Assembly (NCBI RefSeq): GCF_022539315.1
Contig: NC_066315.1
Location: forward strand, 125,089,374 to 125,153,373
DNA from: Serinus canaria
Lineage: Eukaryota; Chordata; Aves; Passeriformes; Fringillidae
Reading direction: 5' to 3'
Length of the DNA: 64,000 nt
Every line of letters starts with the position of its first letter. Within the stretch, counting starts at the first letter, position 1. The translations under genes and the position numbers were made by a program. This document shows, in pieces, positions 57,301 to 64,000 of the stretch. The notes under the pieces were generated by a model, which was not told the origin of the DNA, made no database searches, and saw only the letters and a program-made list of their open reading frames with translations.

Positions 57301-60300
57301 AATGCGCAACAAACTGTACAAGGCAAGTCTTTGCAACAAAATGATAATATTTGGGGTTTATCAAATGTCTCAGCAAAGCAGGTCAGTATCATTAACCCTG
57401 TTTTATGGATAGGGAAACAGAAGTAAGGTGAGATAAAGCAAGCTGTGTAAGGTCATCTGGTTGATCTCAAGTCCAGCAATGAAACCCAGCTGCTTCCATT
57501 TCTACTCTGCAGTCTGGGGACTTTTCAAATTTTAGGTCTGCATCCAAATTCTAATTTAATATTGCATTAATGAAAATGCTCTAGATGTCAGGCTAATATC
57601 CAGATACAGATTTGTTTATGAATAACTCAGCCACCAAATGCCAGAGAACTCTTGCCTCCTGAGTGAGTCTAGGCAGGCTTTTGGCTAACATTTATCTTTA
57701 TTTATAAAAGGAAGATGAGTTTTGAAAGGGTCTAAACGTTTTAAGTCTAGCAAACATGATTTTTACTTAGGGATTTTGTATAATTTTATTCCTTTAAAAA
57801 ATAATTTTTAGCTTTGTTACAGCGCAGTGCTGCAAGGATATGCATTTAACATGAGCCTTGCATTTTCAAAGTTCTTTACAAATCTTAGCACACAGGTCAC
57901 TATTCTTACAATGGTCTCTGTAAAGGCTATACATACTCCAATCCATCAGTGGATCTTCCTGGCACATTCTCTTCAAAATCTTTTTCATCTTTCTTTCACA
58001 GTGAATTCCCCAATTGCAGGAAGTATTTTTACAGAGGTCTGATTGCACTAGGGGAAAAGAAAATAAAATTTTGTTTGTCTTACAAATGATATTTATAAAT
58101 TCCAAAGTCAATTTTTAATTCTTAAAATGTTTACTAATTCTCTCATTCAATAAATAATATACATCATTTATGCCTATGTATATTAATTTTTTACTGTATT
58201 TTAATTCTTTCACAGTATTACTATACTGGACACTTTTTCCAGTTTGGTAACACACATATTTGATTCTTTCATCCTGTGTGGGTAGACATATATATTAACA
58301 CTTATCAAATCTATTTTTTTTTCTTCTTGCTCATCTGAGTATTAGGGGCAAACACTATTAAATTATTAATAGATAATTTCTCCATCTGAGTATTATTCAG
58401 CAAACACTATTAAATTATTAATAGATAATTTCTCCTTTACTTCAGCTGTCAATGTGATCAATTGCTTCTGCTCTACTATCAGAGAGCGCTATAAAGAACC
58501 TAATGCATAATTCTATGCAGTAGATCCCCCTTGAGATATCTCTACTTAAAATTCATTTAATTGCATAGTTAGTGACAGCTCCAAACAATATTGTGTGAAG
58601 TTGTAGCAAATGTATTTTAATATAAATGTTCTCTAATACAGTATTTTGGGAGATTGAGAGGCAGGCAGAACAGCATCTCAGATATTTGGTGTCTTTTCTG
58701 CACAGGTATTTTGAAATGGGTGCAGATGCCAGAATCCTTAATAGACCAGAGGGCTCTGCAGACCAGTATTACAGGAGCTTTGTCTGCTGCTCTGTCCTAA
58801 TCCAGGGTTTAGGGTAGAGCAGCAGGGATTAGTTTGTGTATCCTCATCCTGCTGGCCCAACAGCCGTGGCATATGCCCAAATCCCCTCCTCCACACACTA
58901 TAAATGAAGAGTTTCCTTTAGCCATCTGCTTATTATGCAGTGGAAGCTCAATGGAACTCAAAAAGTTCCTTCTTTAGAGAGCAAGTAAAACACAATATTT
59001 TTCTTATTATAATTTTTGAAAACATTTGATCTCAAATTGTAAAAAAAAGACATTTGCATTTGAATATTTCAACTTCATTTGAACAAAGTAATTAAAAACA
59101 TACTTAAAATTTAAATTCATAGGTGGAATTATCAAAGCTAATGGAAGTATTTAAAAATGAGATTCATGGCTATGTGCAATTCTAGTCCAGGTCTTAAGCA
59201 GCATTTAAAATATTTCTCTTCTTTCATGTAGTCTTACCTTGAGGCATTTTATAAGTTTTGTGAAAAACAAGGTGGTACTACAGCAGAAATAATGAGACCT
59301 ATTCTTGAGGTAAGAAACATTCAGTCTTTATACATTAAAGTACTCCACAATGTTTTCATAATTTTTTCGCTTTGTTCTTCCTGTTCAATTTCTCTTTATT
59401 TGCAAAGGTATCTGTGAAATGTTTGCTTCTCCTCTAAATATACCTGTTTTTTCTAAGATGTAATGAGTTGTGTATTCAAGGATGACTTTTACCTTTTTAC
59501 TAGAAAAGCAGCTAGACCATTACTAAGGAGGAGGCAGTCTCAGTTAATATTTTTCTGTATCAGAGAGCAGAGAAGAAGAAATAGTTCACAAATCTCAACC
59601 TGTTGCCCTTTACTATTTCTCTCCATTAAGTAGAAAAACCAGAAATTTTGATTATTGAGTTTGGGATAGCTAAAGCCTGGCATTACTGTCTATTTACTAA
59701 TCAATAATCTTCAAGCTTCACGGCACTGCTACGTTTGTTTACTCTCCTATTAAAATTAGAGATTGAGGTTAGAGTTGATTGACCTTTGGAATTAGTGTCA
59801 TGTAAAAAAGTAGAACATTCTGTGTTATATTTTTGTCTCACCTCAGCAAAGTTTAATATTTTTTTCCATGGCATACAAAGCTCCTAATGCCCTCCTCCCA
59901 AAGCATATATGCATCTAGTGAATGATATTTTTGTCTCTGTTATTTTAATAAAAGATGCAGAAATTTCTAAAATTGAATTCTCGGCATTCAGGTCCCCTTT
60001 TCTTTTTTTTCTCACTTAGTCTATCACAATTCTTCACAGAGATTGACAGCCAGACCACCCACTTGCTTCCAGGAGTCTTTTTTTCTGGATAAGCAATTTT
60101 ACACCCTGGAAACCGAAAATATTCAGTGAGGTCTGATGACATCATACTGAAAGTTTGCATTTAGAAGAGAGATAATAACCCTGGGAGCTCATTCCTCAGG
60201 GAAGAATGTGTCTGAATTACATTTTACAAAATAATGTCCTAAAAGGGATTGCAATTTCACACTTTAATTAAGCAGGTCATAATGTTTCAATTTATGCTCT

Positions 60301-62719
60301 AAACAAAATGCTCCTAATCAAGTTAAATTGAAGAGAAATTAAGTATATTGACTCTTCATAAAAATAAAAATCAAGAGACTGGCTGATTGGCTGGCATATT
60401 TGATTCAGATTTTTCAGAAAGTTTGTTTTTAAATAGAAATCATGCTCAGTGCAGATTACTTACTACTGTTAGTTTAAGCATGTGGTAAAACTCCCTGTAT
60501 ATCAGTGGTAACAATTTAGCCTATGATAAGCTTCTTTAAAATCCCTATCTAATGTCAATCAGCCAGGAGGATAAAGTTTTCTTTAGAAAAAGAAATCTTC
60601 TTTCTATAGAAGATTTAATTTTCTATAACATTTTATTAACCTGAAGAGAGACATAGAACAGACTGAAAACGGTCGGATTCACAAAAAACCCACAAGTTTA
60701 ATTATTCAAATGAATACTTGCTATTTATTTTGTAATTTTATATGTAAGACTACCGACCTGACCCTACAGATGAGGCTCCTTGGCTCCCACCTGTGGTGCC
60801 AAACTTCCATATTAAGAGTACTGATGATCTCTTTCCCACCGTGGACAGCACACACTGCATGTTTAGCCCCGATTCTGGCAAGAAACTGCAGGACTGCACT
60901 GCACTGCAGCTAGAGCTGTGTCTGTTAGCACAGCCCCATGGTAAATTCTGAACCTGCAGTCTCCCACATGCAAACATGCACTAAAGAAATGGTCACCCTC
61001 TGACTCCAGCTCTACCTGCAGCATTCAGATGGACTGTCACCAAGTAGCTGCTTCGTGGCCTTACTCTCTGTGAAGACCCTCATGTGCCAATAATTTGATG
61101 AATTGAGAGGTCAGAGTGGATGGCAGTTATCCTGAAAATTTTCTCAAACTGGAAGCCACCAGAAGCAGAACCCACATCTGCTACCATGAGTTGCAATTGC
61201 CTCAAACGTTTTTTATCAACAAAATATTACACATCTAACAGGTAGCTTCTACATGGCTTTAACAAGTAAAAAAAGAAAGCATTTGTCCTTCTAAAATGGT
61301 TTCAGTAAGTCTAATAGGCTTATTTTTATTAATTAGGGAAGTGAAGTTTGGCCCTGTTATTCATTAGCTAGAAATCTTTTCAAGCACACTTATTTTCTTC
61401 TCATTACTTCTTCACTGTTTACTCCTTTTCCTTACTCCGAAGTCAGTGCCAGCGGGTAGTGAGTTCCTGTTATTGTGTGTTCCCATACACAAGAGTAGAT
61501 GTGAACATGTGTTTTTGCTAAAGTGGCAGATTAGTGTTGCAAATGCAGCCTTATTATTCAAATGAAAAGAGCACCTCTTTGCTTAAACTAGCTCAAATAT
61601 TCACAGCATAAGAAATTTTTTAAGCCGCCTTAAATGTGCCTCTACTATATATACTTCACTTGGGAAGATTTTCCCTTTGTAATCCCTGAAATTAGCAAGG
61701 GCTCTGCTGTTCTTAAAACATGAAAGTAAGGAATAAAGGAAAGAATTAAAACCATTGTCAATTCAGATTTCAAGAGAGAAAAAAAGAATGTTTTTATTTA
61801 CTACTGCATTTTTAAGTCATACTGTAAGAATTGTAAGTGAAACTGCCTTGTACAAAATAAGAACCTGAGGGCTAGACATTGGATTGCCTTTCAGTCTGCT
61901 GCTGCAGTGAAAATACAGATACTACAGCCATCTAAACCTGACAGAAAACATATTGCCTTTGATTCTATGTATTAAAAATTAACTGTTATTTGAGCCACAT
62001 AAAGCTTTAACTTGGCAAGTAAATGGGCCCCTCCTCCTTATCAAATGATCTTTTTAAATATGTGCATTGAGAAGCTACACTTGTTTAGAATTTTCATTCA
62101 ACTTTTACTATCAAAAGCACTTTGAGTCACAGGCAGTACTATTGATTCTTTGTCCTTTCCTTTATTTGCTTTATTGATAAGATCATTATTGCATAATCTT
62201 ACATGTGAGGGTGTGAAGATATTTTTTGTTTTCAACATCTGGGTAACTAAGCAGGGAAATGAGGAAGCAGCAGAAATGATATTTTTGGAACAAAAATCAC
62301 AGAATAAAAACTGTAGTAGCAAAGCCTTGTTTGATTTTCTAGTTAAAATTTAATGCATGTTTGCCAATAAGAATTTACAATTTCAAAAATAAGGAATGTT
62401 TCCAACACTCTCAAGTTGACTTTAAAAAAAAAAAAATAAATTTCCATAGTTTGCCTTACTAAAAAAACCACAGAACATGCCCACCCTAATTTAGAATGAG
62501 ATGTCTAATAACACCTCTTTATTCTTTGTTTTGCTTATTAAGTTTGAGGCAGACAGACGTGCTTTTATCATCACCATTAATTCATTTGGCACTGAGCTGA
62601 GTAAAGATGACCGAGAGAAGCTGTATCCAACCTGTGGAAAACTTTATCCAGAAGGCTTACACCTGTTGGCCAATGCAGATGACTACGAGCAAGTGAAGTG
62701 TGTTGCAGAATACTATGCA
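44640..62719 (+). CDS. ATP6V0D2: V-type proton ATPase subunit d2, spliced gene, exons 1-6, 3' partial
   Basis: The gene encodes the d subunit of the V0 sector, a soluble all-helical protein of the AC39 family. It caps the membrane c-ring and contacts the V1 central stalk. Joining 44640-44769, 52295-52466, 54345-54523, 57243-57322, 59232-59309 and 62543-62719 gives one uninterrupted frame of 272 codons. The family is about 350 residues long, so some 78 C-terminal residues lie off the right edge. Family landmarks include [52 protein letters not shown] and [21 protein letters not shown] chose d2 over d1 from NVDHGYLEG (d1 has NVDNG), [30 protein letters not shown] and GKLYPEGL. No membrane segment is seen, as expected. 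d2 is known for osteoclast, macrophage and kidney expression. I see no in-frame stop or frameshift, so it appears functional. Intron 4 has a GC donor. Confidence 0.95.
45287..45324. repeat. A(38) homopolymer in ATP6V0D2 intron 1
   Basis: A pure A run follows TAGGGG. The length suggests a retrotransposed tail or plain slippage. The upstream 200 bp show no retrocopy I can name. Confidence 0.95.
47733..47760. repeat. Perfect inverted repeat, 12-bp arms and 4-nt loop
   Basis: GGACAAGCATCT and AGATGCTTGTCC are exact reverse complements separated by CAGC. The repeat lies in intron 1 of ATP6V0D2. The transcript would form a stable 12-bp stem. Confidence 0.9.
49494..50059 (-). mobile_element. Diverged LTR related to the one at 33,888, inside ATP6V0D2 intron 1
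   Basis: This element shares ordered blocks with the solo LTR. They include the pyrimidine/CTTTTCAAGGTTGTTTATT block with minus-strand AATAAA (49540-49545), the TTTACAATAATTTTCCAATACC block, the AAGAAGAAGGA block and CCTCCATCTTGCCTC. It starts TGTAACC and appears to end TTCTGACA. It has lost most CpGs of the other copy, so it is older. I found no matching flanking duplication. The right end runs straight into CR1 sequence, so the boundary is approximate. It is antisense to the host gene. Confidence 0.65.
50060..51015 (+). mobile_element. CR1 LINE fragment, decayed ORF2 reverse transcriptase to C-terminus
   Basis: In one frame the left part reads RNWLSGCIQ, then [20 protein letters not shown] and [20 protein letters not shown]. 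This corresponds to the CR1 RT segment around VPQGS-LGPVLF and the FADDTKLSG motif. Here the catalytic ADD reads AGG, so it is dead. After frameshifts, the right part reads [20 protein letters not shown], then [13 protein letters not shown], the typical CR1 C-terminus. Homology fades near GGACTCTGAGCAACCT (about 51,015). The fragment lies in intron 1 of ATP6V0D2 in sense orientation. Confidence 0.85.
52295..52466 (+). CDS. ATP6V0D2: ATP6V0D2 coding exon 2 (residues 44-101)
   Basis: The acceptor is TTTCAG at 52289-52294 and the donor GTAAGT at 52467. The split Asp codon (G plus AT) restores the frame. The exon reads [20 protein letters not shown] and continues to [17 protein letters not shown]. 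The last two bases are the start of the Thr-101 codon. The spacing matches the d-subunit family with no insertion or deletion. Confidence 0.95.
52467..54344 (+). other. ATP6V0D2 intron 2 (GT-AG, 1,878 bp)
   Basis: The boundaries are GTAAGT and ATACAG. No repeat was recognised within it. Confidence 0.92.
54345..54523 (+). CDS. ATP6V0D2: ATP6V0D2 coding exon 3 (residues 101-160)
   Basis: A strong pyrimidine tract and ATACAG precede the exon, and the donor is GTAAAA at 54524. The first base completes Thr-101. The exon reads [19 protein letters not shown], then [19 protein letters not shown], and ends DTPL plus G. This is the best-conserved central part of the protein. The TGTLHQR stretch resembles d1 more than mammalian d2, suggesting that this segment stayed closer to the ancestral d protein. 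Confidence 0.95.
55188..55597 (-). mobile_element. Possible degraded LTR remnant next to CR1 tail
   Basis: The block begins GATAGTTTGGCCCCAG and includes TTGATTTATTACTGA, which is AATAAA on the minus strand. It runs on through CTCCAGCCTTTGTTCCTCC and TCAGGCCAGGCTCC. Base composition and the polyadenylation signal suggest an old avian LTR, but I could not define ends or a target duplication. It could equally be unique intron sequence. Confidence 0.3.
55598..55895 (-). mobile_element. CR1 LINE 3'-end fragment in ATP6V0D2 intron 3
   Basis: In plus orientation it starts CATAGAATCATAGAATGGTT, the inverted CR1 3' terminal 8-bp repeats. It continues through TGGGTTGGAAG, CCATCCAGCCAGGCCTTGG and CATTCCCCATTGTCCTATC. 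It is 5'-truncated at about 300 bp and antisense to the gene. Confidence 0.88.
57243..57322 (+). CDS. ATP6V0D2: ATP6V0D2 coding exon 4 (residues 161-187)
   Basis: The acceptor is TTTCAG, ending at 57242. The exon completes Ala-161 and reads [18 protein letters not shown], then MRNKLYK. Homology fixes the end at AAG (57320-57322). The next bases are GCAAGT, a GC donor with an otherwise ideal consensus. The joined exon 5 is in phase 0 and continues the family sequence, so GC at the donor is well supported. Confidence 0.93.
57323..59231 (+). other. ATP6V0D2 intron 4 (GC-AG, 1,909 bp)
   Basis: The boundaries are AAG/GCAAGT and CATGTAG. It contains the 51-bp tandem duplication at 58,332. Confidence 0.9.
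58332..58434. repeat. Tandem duplication of a 51-52 bp unit in intron 4
   Basis: 58332-58382 and 58383-58434 are near-identical: both start CATCTGAGTATTA and end AGATAATTTCTC. They differ only around GGGGC versus TTCAGC. The high identity implies a recent duplication. Confidence 0.95.
59232..59309 (+). CDS. ATP6V0D2: ATP6V0D2 coding exon 5 (residues 188-213)
   Basis: This phase 0-0 exon has an acceptor ending CATGTAG at 59231 and a GTAAGA donor at 59310. It reads [20 protein letters not shown] and then MRPILE. The family usually has MCPILE, so Arg replaces Cys here. The [10 protein letters not shown] start is diagnostic of d2, because d1 has AYLESFYKFC. Confidence 0.94.
59310..62542 (+). other. 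ATP6V0D2 intron 5 (GT-AG, 3,233 bp)
   Basis: The boundaries are GTAAGA and TTATTAAG. No mobile element was recognised. Confidence 0.92.
62543..62719 (+). CDS. ATP6V0D2: ATP6V0D2 coding exon 6 (residues 214-272)
   Basis: The acceptor is TTATTAAG, ending at 62542. The exon reads [39 protein letters not shown], then the [14 protein letters not shown] end. The donor is GTATGT at 62720. Reading on without splicing would add six residues (VCKLIY) and hit TGA at 62738-62740. Those six residues happen to resemble the family's next residues (V/E-Y-K-L/P-L-F). The donor is inferred from the consensus and from the need for a C-terminal part of about 78 residues. Confidence 0.9.
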
Positions 62720-64000
62720 GTATGTAAATTAATTTATTGAAACAAAAAGCCAATACAAAAATGGTTAATTAGCATCTCCTGACATCAGCAAAATTGTTAA
62801 GAGTATACACGCAAGTTAAACGAATTTTCGAGAGATGAAAAAAAATCAGCAGCGGTACTAAAGTTCCCATAAAAAAGTGTATGGGATCAAAGACTTTTGA
62901 TATGAAGAGATAAGATAGAGATAAGATTAAGATAAGACATTATTACATTAGTGCAGTACAAAGTTCCTCCTGCAAGGATGTTTAAGTAAGAGCAAACAAC
63001 ATCTAGTGAATAAAACTCTTCCTTACTCCATTAACTCTCCCCAAATTGAGTTTCATTTCATTGCTCCTGTCTCCAAGATTTTGGAGCATAGCCATACAGC
63101 ATTTTAAACTGAGCTGACCAAACAACTCATGTCACAGATTAGCCAAACTTGATTTATTGCCAGTATACCCTAAAAATTCCCTTCTGAAACATTTTGTCTA
63201 AATCACCAATTGATTCAAAGAGCCAGATGAAAATATTAATATTGATACAAATAGTGTTGCTATTAAAGATTAGTAATCTGCAACACTTGATCTATGAATT
63301 AACTGCTGTACTCTGTCTAACTATAATATTTAAGCTACCTCTAAGAAGGTACACAAAAAATGTCTGGTCTATTGCTTTTTCCACAAAAAACCCCACAAAG
63401 GTGAAGCTGTGCATCTGCTCCTATGCATAAACAGAACATTTTAATAATGACTTACTGTGCCAGTGAGGTATGGAGCAAGACTGTTCATGAGAAAGGTGGG
63501 TTATTTTATTTATATAAATTTGGGAACCATTGCAGTAGACCTCTACTACAATCCTGCTTTAAGGGCAAAACAAGCCAAACACACAGAGAAGGAAATTACA
63601 CAGAAACGTAAAACCTAAGAAATCAAGTCAAATGTATCTGCACAGGATATTCCAGGATGACAAATCAGACTAATGGATTTGGATACAATATTAATGCAGG
63701 TAAAGCAAATCCAGCTGACTACTGGAAATAGAAGGAGCAGCCATGTGATGATCAGAGTTCAGTGTTTTGGCTCCATTTAGAGCTCTGGCTCTGATGGATA
63801 CTATTTGTACAAGAAGTTCAGTGCTCTCTGCCCAAAGGAGTGAAAGGTCAAATGTCATTCCACAATAAGTCTCTTTTAGTGCCTTCAACAAATTAATTTA
63901 AATTGTTGGAAATGATGATAAGAAATGCAAGAACAAATGTGATTTTTCTTTCTTTTGCTGATTATATGCTTTTAACTTTTGATTTATGTAGAATTGTAAT
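62720..64000 (+). other. Start of ATP6V0D2 intron 6, runs off the window
   Basis: It begins GTATGTAAAT. No exon for the missing C-terminal part of about 78 residues is visible before the right edge. The GATA-site cluster lies near its start. Confidence 0.8.
62908..62937 (+). promoter_or_regulatory. Cluster of three AGATAAGA (GATA-factor) sites, 11-bp spacing
   Basis: AGATAAGA occurs at 62908-62915, 62919-62926 and 62930-62937, each start exactly 11 bp after the last. All match the WGATAAR consensus. They lie about 190 bp into intron 6. This could be an enhancer element or simply a small tandem repeat. Confidence 0.45.

Noticed and set aside
44640..62719. Assignment to the d1 paralogue (ATP6V0D1)
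   Set aside because: Some stretches are d1-like (ITGTLHQR), but the diagnostic residues in exons 1, 2, 4, 5 and 6 favour d2.

Overview
The window looks like avian, probably songbird, nuclear DNA. Several fragments of CR1 LINEs, the dominant bird retrotransposon, are present, together with endogenous-retrovirus LTRs, long microsatellites and AT-rich non-coding sequence. It holds one spliced gene that is very close to the vertebrate V-ATPase d2 subunit. The bird assignment is inferred from the CR1 and LTR content and the gene's sequence. No species can be named from sequence alone.

Layout. Positions 1 to about 44,200 are gene-poor and intergenic. I found no exon there that I could link to a known protein. 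They contain AAT microsatellites, a ~500-nt almost pure pyrimidine tract of CTCCT repeats (15,851-16,353), a CR1 fragment carrying reverse-transcriptase-domain remnants (17,003-17,948, minus strand), a short CR1 tail (23,600-23,724), and a complete solo LTR with a perfect 6-bp target-site duplication (33,888-34,517).

From 44,640 to the right edge lies the plus-strand gene ATP6V0D2. Six coding exons with matching phases encode residues 1-272 of about 350. The remaining C-terminal exons must lie beyond position 64,000. Intron 1 (7.5 kb) contains a 38-nt A tract, a perfect 12-bp-arm hairpin, and an antisense LTR that directly abuts a CR1 fragment. Intron 3 carries an antisense CR1 3' end and possibly another LTR remnant. 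Intron 4 uses a GC donor instead of GT and contains a tandem duplication. Intron 6 starts with a cluster of three GATA-factor consensus sites spaced exactly 11 bp apart.

The gene product caps the c-ring of the membrane V0 sector of the proton pump and couples it to the V1 stalk. The d2 isoform is best known from osteoclasts, macrophages and acid-secreting epithelia. I found no evidence for a new multi-gene system. The points most worth a second look are the GC-AG intron, the GATA cluster, the hairpin, the polypyrimidine tract and the LTR insertions.
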